From Cannabis sativa (Eukaryota > Streptophyta > Magnoliopsida > Rosales > Cannabaceae): a stretch of 64,000 nt of DNA. Position numbers and translations under genes: made by a program. How positions within the stretch are numbered: the stretch's first letter is position 1; each line of letters begins with the position of its first letter. Below the pieces are notes generated by a model. That model worked only from the letters and a program-made list of their open reading frames with translations. It had not been told where the DNA came from and did no database searches. The DNA lies in NCBI RefSeq assembly GCF_029168945.1, contig NC_083607.1, positions 36,193,257-36,257,256 of the forward strand, read 5' to 3'. Below are positions 35,556 to 47,710 of this stretch, in pieces.

Positions 35556-37458
35556 TGTTGGGAATTATTTTACCAGGATCTTAGATCTACTCACAAGTAT
35601 GTTTATTAACATCCTAAATATGAACTTTCTAAAACGATAAAATAAACACATATAAAGTTAAGAAAACCTTACATTGATGCAGCGGAATAAATGTCTCCTT
35701 CCACTCAGATCTCTAACCCTTGATTCCTTTCTGTAGCAGAGTATAATCAAGATCTGAGCCCGAATCTCCTTCTTCTTCAAGCTTTGATCCTTCACAGTCT
35801 TCCAATCTATGATTGAGTTACTGCTTGATGTGTGTGGGCACTTACTCTTTCACTAGGGTCACGAAAAAGATGAAGGAAAAGAGGGAGAGAGATTTCGGCC
35901 AAGGTAGAGAGTGAGGAAGGCTCAGTTTTCTGAAGAGAGAAATTTCTGTCAGAAAGGCTTATTGAAAACTTGTATTTTGACTGAGCCATCACTTTCTATT
36001 TATAGGCAACTTACTAGGTTTAAGTTTAGAATTATTTGGCATTAAAATAATGAAAATAATAATTTGAAAAAGCCTTATAAGTGGCCGGCAATAGGTGTTG
36101 TAATGGGCCCCACTTAATTTTGCAATTTTATCAAATTTTATCTCTATTTTCTCAAAAATGCTAATTTTCCAATTCTAACCTTTTAAATGCCAAAACTAAT
36201 TATTTAATAATTAAAATACATTATTAAATAATATTGTCATTTAATTTAATTATTAATTAGACATATAAAGTCTATTAATAAATAAATAAACCTAGAAAAC
36301 TCTTTTCCTTACAATTTCACCCCTGCTTAGTGAAAATTCATAAAATCAGACATAGTCTAACTTTAGAATTATAATTGATCAATCACGAATCAATTAATGA
36401 GTCTTACAAGCAGAATGTTCTCAACTAGAATGGGGAATATGGATCTATATGCTGAGCTTCCAATAAGTGAACCAAATTTACCAAGTAAATTCCTACTTAT
36501 TAATTCTTCGTTGAATCCACTCTTAGAACTTAGAATTGCACTCTCAGACTTATATAGAGCATATTGTATGTTTCACGATACCAATATACTATCTCATTTA
36601 ACCATTGTTATAATCTTATTGTGATTTAAAGATCCTCTATATAGATGATTGACATCGAGATGGGATTTCTTTACCGTTCTCACCCCTCAATGTATTTTGC
36701 CCCTTAAAACACTTAGCTACCTGTAAATGGTGTTTAGTGATCTAATGATTAGTCAGTTAAACAAGAGCTCATCCATTTACTTCTATTTGCTAAGCTCGAA
36801 GGGAATCATCACTTAACTTCTATACACCAGTAGAAGCTATAGATTCCATATTTATGTTCAGCACTCCCACTCAATCATACTATCATGTTCCCAAAATATA
36901 CGTATCACCCTGACCCAAAAGTAGGCTTAACTAATAAATCAAAGAACATGAATAGCACTCCTGAGTTGAGCCTAAGCATATCAGGATTTAGATTCTTTTC
37001 AATCTTAAGATCAACTACTGATATTGACTTGGAAAGATATGTATAACGGTAAGTTTGTAATATCTTAACTTAGTTGCAATATCGGTCCAGTCCAATGTAT
37101 ACTCCATACATTCGAAACTAGTATACTTTACTAATGTCCTGGAAAGAACATAACACTTACTCCAAGTGTAAGTACACATCATCGCTGATTATCACATTAG
37201 TGTAAATCCAATAACACTGATGAAACAGGGACCAAAACTTTTGATTCATATGATCACAATCACATTCCACTGTGTTGACGATACTATAATTGTGAATAAA
37301 CATATGATCTGGATTTAACTGATTTTGTGTGTATGAATGTAATAAACATATTAAACCATCAGCATGTAAAATTCATGCAAACATCAATCACTTCAAATTT
37401 CTTATATTGATAACTAATCAGATTGTAAAGAGTTTTATTTAGGGCATAAAACCTAACA
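35556..37458 (-). repeat. 3' LTR of the minus-strand D element (1903 bp)
   Basis: Plus-strand ends TGTTGGGAATTATTTTACC and CATAAAACCTAACA. It is preceded on the right by the PPT complement (AACTCCCACTTGCAC). The TATA box complement TATTTATA is at 35997-36004. Confidence 0.94.
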
Positions 37459-37473
37459 AACTCCCACTTGCAC
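37459..37473 (-). other. polypurine tract, minus-strand D element
   Basis: On the minus strand GTGCAAGTGGGAGTT, directly before the LTR start TGTTAGG. The same tract precedes the plus-strand 3' LTR at 62982. Confidence 0.88.
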
Positions 37474-39278
37474 TAATATAAAACAACTGCGCAAATAGGT
37501 CAATCTGATGTCTTGATCTTCAGATCAAGTGTAGTATTTTTGAATCCACCCAAACTTCTGGAAACTAGTTCATAAATACTCTTATGAAACATCCTTTACT
37601 ATATGCTTTACTCATCAAGGGATACTGAAATCTTTACTGTTTTAAAAGTACATCTGAATTAACAGAGGACATATCTCTCATATTTTAAAATATGTAATTG
37701 AGATAATACAGTGTAGACTTTTCTTCAGTGATATAACTTTCTGGTATTTTCGAATAGACCAAGTTATAGTTCTTCTCTGGTAGAGCTTGAATTATTATAC
37801 AATAATTCCTCCACCCCCAAAGTAAGCACCATCTTAAGAATTTCGAAATTAGATGGTGTGATACAAAGACAACTGATACACAGTTCCTTAATATCTGACA
37901 TATAGATCACTTTCATAAATCCTTCTTGAATATCTTCTAATGTTCCCTATTTGATTACATCTCGTATAGCTCCCACTCAATAGCGGTATGTCCGGTTAAA
38001 TAATACTTTTAACCTCTGATTGTTTAGAGAGTTACCTAGTTGTGACTTTTGTATTAGTCTGAAACTTTAAGTCAAGACTAAGTCATCAACTTAGCAGACT
38101 AGTATTTGAAGTGAAAAATACATGCCAGAGATTAAAGTAATCAAAATTAAGATACCATAAAATTTTATGAGGATTAAGAATTCTTGGTTCAAGTCATTCG
38201 AATGGACTGAACTAGAGTTCTTTATCTTATTCTCATAATTCTGATAAGCTATATCTATCCATGTGAATGGATAGATTTGCTTTTCAGTAGTGTTCTTAAG
38301 TACCTATCACAATTATCAACCTAATGAAGATGGGTATAGAACTTTAAAATTCTCCCACTCAATTAAGGTAGTGTGAAACTTTAACAAAGAACTTTCAGAG
38401 GTATCAAACTTTTACTTACAACAGTAAAATCGAAATGGAACATACAATCAAGATCAAGAATTTATATTGACAATAGCTGACTCATTATATTACTTCTATG
38501 TTTAAACAAGATATGTGTTTCATAGGGAATTGTGGAATAGATTCCACCCCTAAGAATATACATATAGGGTACTATGGATAACCTCCACCCCTAAGTATAT
38601 AGAGATTATGATCCACCCCTAAAGGTTGTAAAGATCATGATTCTCTTAGTGTGATAGAGTTTATGTGGAGTTGAATACTATCCAGAGTTCATTAGATACA
38701 AAAAATCGTTGAACTGCATAGTTTTCTTAACTTTTCTCCACCCCTATCAGATCATAAGATCCTTTTATTAAACAAATTCTTAATAATTGTATGAGAATTA
38801 ACAATTATTGATAAACATAGAAATAATTTCTAGTGTTTATATAATATAACTCTATGAAGAGTTGTAAATATTATAGAATTTGCATCAATAATAAAAACAC
38901 TTACACATACAAACATACAAATATAATGTGGTAATTGTTGATGAAGATAAAATAAATGAAGCTCAATCTCATAAGTTGCAATGTTGAATTTCGAAAAAAT
39001 AAAACTTTATTAATAATAAAATAAAAAAAATATTGCAACAATATGAGAAAAACAGGGATAAATATCCCTAATTAAAATTTGAAATCCAAATTGTCTTTAA
39101 ACTAAAACAATTAATTCAAATTGAAGAGCTTCATCTTCATCTGGACGATTTTACCCTTTGGTCCAGCTTTCTGATCGGACTCATTTGAGTTCAAGTAGCT
39201 TGGCCTAGAAGAAGAAAACAAATAAACAAAGTTTAATCCAGAATCATAAATCCAATTGGATAACAATTCATTAAACTC
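37474..39278 (-). other. non-coding 3' internal region of the minus-strand D element
   Basis: 1.8 kb between the gag stop and the PPT, without a significant open frame. It contains several TCCACCCCTA motifs (GGGGTGGA on the element strand) at about 38540-38750. It corresponds closely to 61165-62966 in the plus-strand element. Confidence 0.75.
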
Positions 39279-40132
39279 TTAAAGTTTATAAATGGAAATA
39301 CCTTGTTTCTTTGCAAGAAGTTTAGGACACTGGGGTTTCCAATGACCTTTTTCATTGCAGTGAAAACACTTTCCTTTAAGTGTAGCATCACCAGAAGGAG
39401 CAGTCTTTTTCATGACTTTTGTTCGCTTCTTGGTGTTCTTCCACTTCTTCTTCGATTTGGGCTTTGAAGCAGAGGCGACATTTGCTTCAGGTTTCATCGT
39501 CCCATTACCATTACCAGGATGAGGTTTACTCCCTTTCTTCTTGGGTCCTCCAATCAAATTTTCATAAGTTTGAAGGTCATTGACTAATTCATGAAAGTCA
39601 ATTTCCTTCTTATTCATGACATAATTTGATGTGTATGGTAGAAATGCTGGAGTCAGGCTGTTCAAGATAAGACTTACTTGAGTAGCACTGTCCATTTCAG
39701 CACCATGATCCTGGGCTTCTTGGAAATAACTGGACATGAGGAGAACATGATCACGCACGTTTTGATGAGGTTCCATCCGTGCGTTAATGTACTTCTTAGT
39801 CGCGTCAAAGCGTGACTGAAGTGATGCCTTACCGAATAGCTCATTTAACTTCGTCATAACTTCAGCCTTCTCGCTTTAGAAAACCGAGTTTTGAGGGTGT
39901 CAACCATGCTAGAAAGCATAAAGTATAGAGCTTTGTCATTTGCCTTACGCCAACGCTCATACTTTTCTTTCACGGCTTTGGATGCATTATCCCCAGGCAC
40001 TTCAGGTGACGGCTCAGTTAAAACAAACAAGGCACTTTCTCCTATGAGAGCAATATTAATGTTCTCATTCCATTTATTAAAGTTAGATCCATTCAGCTTA
40101 TTTTCAGTCAACAGTGATAACATGGGATTCAT
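39279..40132 (-). pseudogene. copia-type gag, frameshifted copy
   Basis: Counterpart of the intact gag at 60304-61164. The first frame (40132-39854) starts MNPMLSLLTENKLNGSNF, written from its N-terminus, and ends after FSKARRLKL. A net 4-base deletion near 39870-39875, compared with the intact copy, shifts the frame. The second frame (39857-39279) continues MTKLNELFGKASLQ down to the zinc knuckle CFHCNEKGHWKPQC and GISIYKL. The N-terminal part is the copia gag (UBN2-type) domain; the basic KKK-rich stretch before the knuckle would bind RNA. The break makes it unlikely to yield full-length Gag. Confidence 0.92.
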
Positions 40133-43100
40133 TTTGACAAACAGAATACTACAAAATAATAGAAATCAACAAATAGAAATTAATAATGGTTTAACACACA
40201 AAATCAATTCAGAAATTATAAGCACATAGCAAGTAGGAATGATATGAGAAAATACTTAAAAAAAAAAAAAAAAAAATCAATCCTAAATTATTTCCAAGGT
40301 TTTCAACAAACTGATATCAGTGTCCCGTTTAGGCGAGAGTCAAAGGTACCATCCATTGAATAGAGTTGTCAGCTCATCTAAAATGTTAAACATTCTAGCA
40401 ACCTTTTATTCGATCAAGATCAGAATCCAGCGTTGTCCCGTTTAGGCGAGAGTCAAGGCTATTCTATCTTATGAGCTTCTACCATTGTTTCGCAATTTGC
40501 AAGTCAAATATGGTCGCCACCATTAGGGTGATCTATACCATATAAAACACTTACAAACCACTTATCATGCGAGATTAAACGGTGCGAAATTGCTAATGAA
40601 CGTTCCTCCATTAGGGAGGATTACTCACTAAAACAAACGCGGTGTAAAACCCACAATGGAGATCGAATATCTTAATAATAATAAAGCTCATTGTTTAAAA
40701 TGTATTTTCTTATTATTCTAATAAATAAATCTCATTAAATTCTATTTAAGAATTAAAATTCAAAAAATAAGAATTTAATATAATATTTATAAAATTATAC
40801 TAGATGGTGATTGAAATAAAATTAATTATTTCCATCTTAGTAATAATCTTAAATATAAATATTAAGGAAATTAATTTAAGTTGAATTAAATAAATAATTA
40901 GCAACTTAAAAATTTCCTTTGAGAATATATTTATTGAGTTCGAAAATTAAGTATAAAAACTATACAATTTTCGAAAATAATAAAAATAGAAAAGAAATAC
41001 TTCAAGCAAAAATATCACCTATCTAGATATTCTTTTGACTAGTTAATTCAATTTCTAATAATATATATATTTTAAATTCACTTATTTTAAATTAATCAAT
41101 TAAATGAAAAAATCATTGACTTGAGTTGGTCCAAGAATTAATTAAAATAAATAATTAATTTACAACTCAATCTATTTTACAAAAAAAAATCGAAAATATT
41201 GCATAATGCAATTTTCGAAATTGATTATTAAAATAAAGAAAAATATATATTTTGAAAATTATTTAAATTTAAGTTGAAAAATTAAATTTCAACCTAAAAA
41301 ATAATTTTCTATTTAATTAAGTGTCATGAAAAATCAATAAATATTTAAGTATCATGATGAAAATCAACTTAGATATTTAGATTTTTCAACTTAATTAATT
41401 GTATTAAATTCAAGAAATAAATAATTAAGTGTAGAGAAGCCTTAATTATTAATTTCTATTTAATACTAGGAAAAATATACTTAATAAAATTGTACCAAAA
41501 TTAATTATTTAAATAATTAATTTCACAAAAGTATAATATTTTCCTATATAAGTATTAGTAATAATAAGTAGTCTAGAAATCACTATCTAGAAAATATCTT
41601 ATTTGACTAAGTATCTTTTCAAAATTTGAAAAATATCTAATTTAAGTTATATAGAAAAAATCTAAAACTTAAATAATTTCAAATCTAGATTTAATTAAAT
41701 ATCACAAATTAAGTTGTAACCACTTAATTTGAAGATATCTTTTAAAGTTAATATTTGAAAAGATATTAACAAAAAAATATCTAAGATATTCCATTTCAAG
41801 TTAATATTTGAAAAGATATTAACTTAAAAAATATCTTAAGAATCTTTAATAACTAATGCCTAAGATTCCTCAACTTGATTTAAAATTTAAATCAAATATT
41901 CAAATTTAAGTTAGTTAAGAAAAATCAGTTGATACAACTAATTTATAACTTAAATAGGAATATTTAATTAAATAAGCTCCAGAAAGAATCTTAGTTAGTT
42001 AAAATTCGATATTTAATTAAATACAAGAAAAATACAAATAATTTGTCTAGAAATAATATCTAAACTAAAAGTGTTTTTCTTAAAATTAACTTTAAAATAT
42101 TAGAATGAAAATAAATTTTCATATATTTTAAAAGTTAATTATGTTGCTAATTCAATTTTATTAGGTCAAACTAATATAATTAACCTAGTACAGTTATTCA
42201 AATCAGGCAAATGGGCCTTCACAATTGGGGTAGTTCATGTGAGGGGTGCTGGGTTCAGTATGTCGTACCTACTTCTATGACACCCAACTCTCACACAAGG
42301 CCCAAAAGAGAGGAATTTAACCTTAAAATGAATAACTGTTATTAATTGAATAGGTCCAAAAAACTAAATGGACCTAAATAAAATCTATCATGGTGTGACA
42401 TTTTATTTAGCAACAACCTATATGCATCTATATAATAAAATAAACATATAGGCTCACACAGGCACACTTTGGATGGATCCTATCATGTTGCTAGGTCATA
42501 CACAGATGAAAGAAGATTGTAAAATTTACCTGTTACAAATTATTTACTTGACCAAGGGAGCCATCAGATCATTAGATCTGGCAAAAAGTAACCATGGCTA
42601 TTTGCAATCAAGTAATAATAGGTTTTTAAAACTTACATACAAGCTAAAAACACATACTCCTGCAACAAGGTTAGCTGGATAGTTGGAAGTAGGATTTATT
42701 TAATTTTAAATAAATAATTTCGAAAAAAATAAATAATTAAAAAAATATATTTTAATTAATTTCGAAAAATAAAAAAAATTTAATTAATTTCGAAAATAAA
42801 ATAAAATAAATTTAAATTTAGAAATTATTTTAAAAATAAATATTTAAAATTAAACCTACTATTTGAAAAATTAGGTTTCAACCAACCTAAATATCATTTC
42901 AAAATTTGCTAACTACTTTTAAAAATTAAATGTTATTTTAAAAATAAAATTAAATAAAAAATAGAAAAGATAAATAAAATATCTTTTCAGATTTTAAATT
43001 TAATTTAAATAAATAAAATAACAAAATTTAAAAATTAGCAAAATATCTTATATCTATTTAAAATTACATGATTATAAATATCTTATTTTAAATTTAAATA

Positions 43101-43824
43101 AGGTCAAAATATCTAAAAAGATTTAAAAAATCTTAATAGATAAGATATTTTTAAAATATCTTAAAAGATAGGATATTTTTAAATATCTTAAAAGATATTA
43201 TAAATATCTTTAAAAGATATTATAAATATCTTAAAAGATATTTTAAATATCTAAAAAAAATCTGACCTTAAATTTAAAAAAAAAATATAATCAAATTTAA
43301 AAATAAGATAGATTTTTAAGCAAAAAGATAAATACTAGTTCTATTCAAATTCAAATTACACTAATATCTTGAATTAAATTAAAAAAAAATTAAATTAATT
43401 CAAAATGATAATTAGAATTGAATTAGGAATAGTAATAGTATATATATAAAACCATACAAAAAATTGGAAGTTAATTCCATGAAAAAGTATGAAAAAATTG
43501 AAGAAAATTGAAAAAATTCGAAACTGTACGGACAGTTCTGCGATCGCAGGAAACTATCAGCACAACTCTGATTTTGTCAAATCTTCAAAAAATCATAACT
43601 AATTCAAATAAAATCCAAATTGAGTTCTGTAAAAGGCTAACTTGCTTAATTTTTTCCATACTATCCAATAAAAATAATTCCAGAACCGAAATAACAATTA
43701 TTTTTCACGAAAATTTCATAATCATCAATCAATCATCAAATAACACTCAATACAACATGATACCATCCAAAGAACATACAAACAATCGTTTTAAAGTCCA
43801 AATTACATGCAAGTAAATCAATTA
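40133..43824 (-). other. 3.7-kb leader of the minus-strand D element
   Basis: A very AT-rich leader between PBS and gag. Features shared with other copies are the twin inverted repeats near 40515-40625, two copies of a 20-base direct repeat (complement of GACTCTCGCCTAAACGGGAC) at about 40325 and 40437, a conserved block at 42185-42310, and ATCTTTTAAGAT-type repeats at 43130-43250. A 19-20 base A run lies near 40257. I see no gene. Confidence 0.7.
43523..43549 (-). other. adjacent palindromes near the PBS
   Basis: ACTGT-ACGG-ACAGT (43523-43536), then the perfect 12-bp palindrome CTGCGATCGCAG (43538-43549). They occupy the position of the GC-rich hairpin island seen in other family members. 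Confidence 0.6.
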
Positions 43825-43842
43825 CCATGGCTCTGGGGCCAG
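43825..43842 (-). other. primer binding site, minus-strand D element
   Basis: On the minus strand CTGGCCCCAGAGCCATGG follows the LTR end CCCAACA. It resembles the initiator-Met tRNA PBS (TGGTATCAGAGCC) with changes at TAT. Confidence 0.65.
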
Positions 43843-43843
43843 T

Positions 43844-45755
43844 TGTTGGGAATTATTTTACCAGGATCTTAGATCTACTCACAAGTATGTTTATTAACAT
43901 CCTAAATATGAACTTTCTAAAACGATAAAATAAACACATATAAAGTTAAGAAAACCTTACATTGATGCAGCGGAATAAATGTCTCCTTCCACTCAGATCT
44001 CTAACCCTTGATTCCTTTCTGTAGCAGAGTATAATCAAGATCTGAGCCCGAATCTCCTTCTTCTTCAAGCTTTGATCCTTCACAGTCTTCCAATCTATGA
44101 TTGAGTTACTGCTTGATGTGTGTGGGCACTTACTCTTTCACTAGGGTCACGAAAAAGATGAAGGAAAAGAGGGAGAGAGATTTCGGCCAAGGTAGAGAGT
44201 GAGGAAGGCTCAGTTTTCTGAAGAGAGAAATTTCTGTCAGAAAGGCTTATTGAAAACTTGTATTTTGACTGAGCCATCACTTTCTATTTATAGGCAACTT
44301 ACTAGGTTTAAGTTTAGAATTATTTGGCATTAAAATAATGAAAATAATAATTTGAAAAAGCCTTATAAGTGGCCGGCAATAGGTGTTGTAATGGGCCCCA
44401 CTTAATTTTGCAATTTTATCAAATTTTATCTCTATTTTCTCAAAAATGCCAATTTTCCAATTCTAACCTTTTAAATGCCAAAACTAATTATTTAATAATT
44501 AAAATACATTATTAAATAATATTGTCGTTTAATTTAATTATTAATTAGACATATAAAGTCTATTAATAAATAAATAAACCTAGAAAACTCTTTTCCTTAC
44601 AATTTCACCCCTGCTTAGTGAAAATTCATAAAATCAGACATAGTCTAACTTTCGAATTATAATTGATCAATCACGAATCAATTAATGAGTCTTACAAGCA
44701 GAATGTTCTCAACTAGAATGGGGACCATGGATCTATATGCTGAGCTTCCAATAAGTGAACCAAATTTACCAAGTAAATTCCTACTTATTAATTCTTCGTT
44801 GAATCCACTCTTAGAACTTAGAATTGCACTCTCGTACTTATATAGAGCATATTGTATGTTTCACGATACCAATATACTATCTCATTTAACCATTGTTATA
44901 ATCTTATTGTGATTTAAAGATCCTCTATATAGATGATTTACATCGAGATGGGATTTCTTTACCGTTCTCACCCCTCAATGTATTTTGCCCCTTAAAACAC
45001 TTAGCTACCTGTAAATGGTGTTTAATGATCTAATAATTAGTCAGTTAAACAAGAGCTCATCCATTTACTTCTATTTGCTAAGCTCGAAGGGAATCATCAC
45101 TTAACTTCTATACACCAGTAGAAGCTATAGATTCCATATTTATGTTCAGCACTCCCACTCAATCATACTATCATGTTCCCAAAATATACGTATCACCCTG
45201 ACCCAAAAGTAGGCTTAACTAATAAATCAAAGAACATGAATAGCACTCCTGAGTTGAGCCTAAGCATATCAGGATTTAGATTCTTTTCAATCTTAAGATC
45301 AACTACTGATATTGACTTGGAAAGATATGTATAACGGTAAGTTTGTAATATCTTAACTTAGTTGCAATATCGGTCCAGTCCAATGTATACTCCATACATT
45401 CGAAACTAGTATACTTTACTAATGTCCTGGAAAGAACATAACACTTACTCCAAGTGTAAGTACACATCATCGCTGATTATCACATTAGTGTAAATCCAAT
45501 AACACTGATGAAACAGGGACCAAAACTTTTGATTCATATGATCACAATCACATTCCACTGTGTTGACGATACTGTAATTGTGAATAAACATATGATCTGG
45601 ATTTAACTGATTTTGTGTGTATGAATGTAATAAACATATTAAACATATTAAACCATCAGCATGTAAAATTCATGCAAACATCAATCACTTCAAATTTCTT
45701 ATATTGATAACTAATCAGATTGTAAAGAGTTTGATTTAAGGCATAAAACCTAACA
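43844..45755 (-). repeat. 5' LTR of the minus-strand D element (1912 bp)
   Basis: Same ends as the 35556-37458 copy. The TATA box is at 44285-44292 on the minus strand (TATAAATA), with GATGGCTCAGTC shortly downstream. It differs from its partner mainly in the half farthest from the PBS, including a 9-bp AACATATTA duplication near 45640. Confidence 0.94.
44285..44292 (-). promoter_or_regulatory. TATA box of the D-family LTR
   Basis: TATAAATA on the minus strand, conserved at 35997-36004 (minus), 51209-51216 (plus) and 56131-56138 (plus). It is always followed by GAAAGTGATGGCTCAGTC. Likely the start of the genomic transcript. Confidence 0.65.
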
Positions 45756-45761
45756 GTTACA

Positions 45762-46003
45762 ACATGGTATTAGAGCGCCAAGGTTTTTTGATCCTGAAGA
45801 CTGGCTTGACATGTACATTGGCTGCAAGGACTTGATCGACTCATGGTTCAGTAAGTTTTCAGTTAAAAGATAGTTTGTTAATTTTATGATTGCCTTATTA
45901 TCTGAATTGTGTTGATATCGGAATGGTGTGGGCATGACTATAATATATGGAAATACTTATCAGTATTGTTATTACGTGGAATGTGACCACAGGTGTATAG
46001 GTT
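45762..46003 (+). other. leader of the gypsy A element
   Basis: 242 bp from PBS to the gag start, without other visible features. Confidence 0.6.
45765..45779 (+). other. primer binding site of the gypsy A element
   Basis: TGGTATTAGAGCGCC follows the LTR end GTTACA after ACA. It matches the initiator-Met PBS with small changes. It is separated from most of its own LTR by the 10.2-kb family D insertion. Confidence 0.8.
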
Positions 46004-47373
46004 ATGCACCCGAGGTAGACTGGTAGGGGTACTCGCGAGCTAGCTGGGCTCAGGGCTCATGGTGAGGGCGAGAACCCTCCACCACCACCAAACTGGGAAG
46101 AGTCATATGCTGCAATGCAAGAGACTATTCGACAGCAGGGTGAGCAAATCAGAGAATTGAGAGAGTAACAAGCTCAGCCTACTCGAAACCCTAATCCTGA
46201 TCCTCCGGCACCTCTGGTAGTGCAATCGGATGCAGGGAACCGTTTGGAATCGTTGTATGAGCGGTTCCAGAAGCAGAACCCGCCAGTGTTTGAGGGTGGT
46301 GCTGATCCACTCAAGGCGGAGCAATGGATGAGTATGATAACATCCATTTTTGATTTTATGCGGGTTGAAGATAATGACCGGGTCAGGTGTGCTACTTATA
46401 TGCTGCGAGATGATGCCCGTATTTGGTGGGAGATTGTATCTCAGGGTCATGATCTGAATAACATGACCTGGGAAGCCTTCCGGGCCTTATTTTATGAGAA
46501 GTATTATAATGAGTCTATTCGAGAAGCAAATGCAGAAGAGTTTATACGATTGACTAAGGGCAGCATGACTGTGACTGAGTATGCCACTAAGTTTGATCGA
46601 CTGGCAAAGTTTGCTTCAGATGAGGTGGCTACTGAAGCTGCTAGGAAAGCAAAGTTCATTCGAGGGTTGGATGAACATATCGCACAAGATGTGATTGTTG
46701 CTTCTAAAGAACCGGGGGTTGCTCGAACTTATGCTCAGATAGTTGAATTGGCCCTAGTTTCTGAGGGTGCAGAAGCTCAGATACGAAAGAAAAATATTGC
46801 CAGAAGAGATTCATGGAAGCAAACATCAGGTGCTGGTTCTGGTAGGGGTACTGATCCCAGTGACCGCAAGAAAAGACCTAGTGAATCATCAATTGCAGGG
46901 CCAAATAAAAGGTTCCAGGGTAACCAAGGTTTCTGTCCTGGTGGGAAAGAAAACTGGCGGACTTTTCCTGAATATCCGAGGTGTAAAAGGCGCCACCAGG
47001 GCGAGTGTCAGGCCAGGGCCTATTTCCACTGTGGGGTGGTGGGTCACATGAAGAGAAATTGTCCACAGCTGCTACGACTAGAGCAAAATAAGAATGATAC
47101 ACCCACTCCTGCTCGAGTGTTTACCCTGACTCAAGCTGAGGCTGATGCTAGTCCTTCCACTGTGACAGGTCAGCTTTCTGTTGTTGGTACTTTATTGACT
47201 GTTCTAATTAATTCTGGTGCAACACATTCTTATATTTCAAGTAGAATATTGAGAAGTTGAATAGACCTAGTGATGTGCTTTCTAGAGGTTTCGGAACCTT
47301 GCTGCCTACTGGGGAGTTAGTTATCTCCAGCAGGTGGGTTCGATCCCTTCCAATATTTTTGGAAGGAAGAGAG
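46004..47373 (+). pseudogene. gypsy family A gag-protease, damaged and truncated
   Basis: The frame starts at ATG 46004 (MHPR) and has in-frame stops TAG at 46016 and TAA at 46166; the flanking frame RENPPPPPNWEE... is clearly gag. From 46169 it is open to 47260. Visible parts are the retrotransposon gag domain (VFEGGADPLKAEQW, IWWEIVSQGHD, LFYEKYYNESIREANAEEF, VTEYATKFDRLAKF), a basic linker, a zinc-knuckle-like CQARAYFHCGVVGHMKRNC, then the aspartic protease start. The protease active-site motif reads LINSGATHSYIS; the usual residue is D in LIDSGATH, so catalysis would be lost. A one-base loss near 47248 shifts the frame; the other frame continues EKLNRPSDVLSRGFGTLLP until the family D element inserts at 47374. 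The rest of pol is outside the window. Confidence 0.93.
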
Positions 47374-47710
47374 TGTTGGGTTTTATGCCCTAAATAAAAC
47401 TCTTTACAATCTGATTAGTTATCAATACAAGAAATTTGAAGTGATTTATGTTTGCATGAATTTTACATGCTAATGGTTTAATATGTTTATTACTTTTATA
47501 CACAAAATCAGTTAAATCCAGATCATATGCTTATTCACAATTACAGTATTTTCAACACAGTGGAATGTGTTTGTGATCATATGAATCAAAAGAATAGGTC
47601 CCTGTTTCATCAGTGTTATTGGATTTACACTGATGTGATAATCAGCGATGATGTGTACTTACACTTGGAGTAAGTGTTATGTTCTTTCCAGGACATTAGT
47701 AAAGTATACT

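Larger units (their letters stand above)
35556..45755 (-). mobile_element. complete gag-only LTR retrotransposon, family D, minus strand (10.2 kb)
   Basis: Both LTRs are present (35556-37458 and 43844-45755), flanked by TSD GTTAC. A PBS lies next to the right LTR and a PPT next to the left LTR. The only coding sequence is a copia-type gag (40132-39279), with no protease, integrase, RT or RNase H in over 6 kb of internal DNA. This architecture matches the published class of terminal-repeat retrotransposons with GAG (TR-GAG) or LARDs. The LTRs differ by only about a dozen substitutions and one 9-bp duplication as I read them, so insertion is recent. It presumably moves with enzymes of an autonomous copia element. 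Confidence 0.93.

Noticed and set aside
42473..42682. 69-81 codon frames shared between leaders (also 57735-57980)
   Set aside because: They fall in a conserved non-coding leader block and read against the element's direction; no start context or domain.
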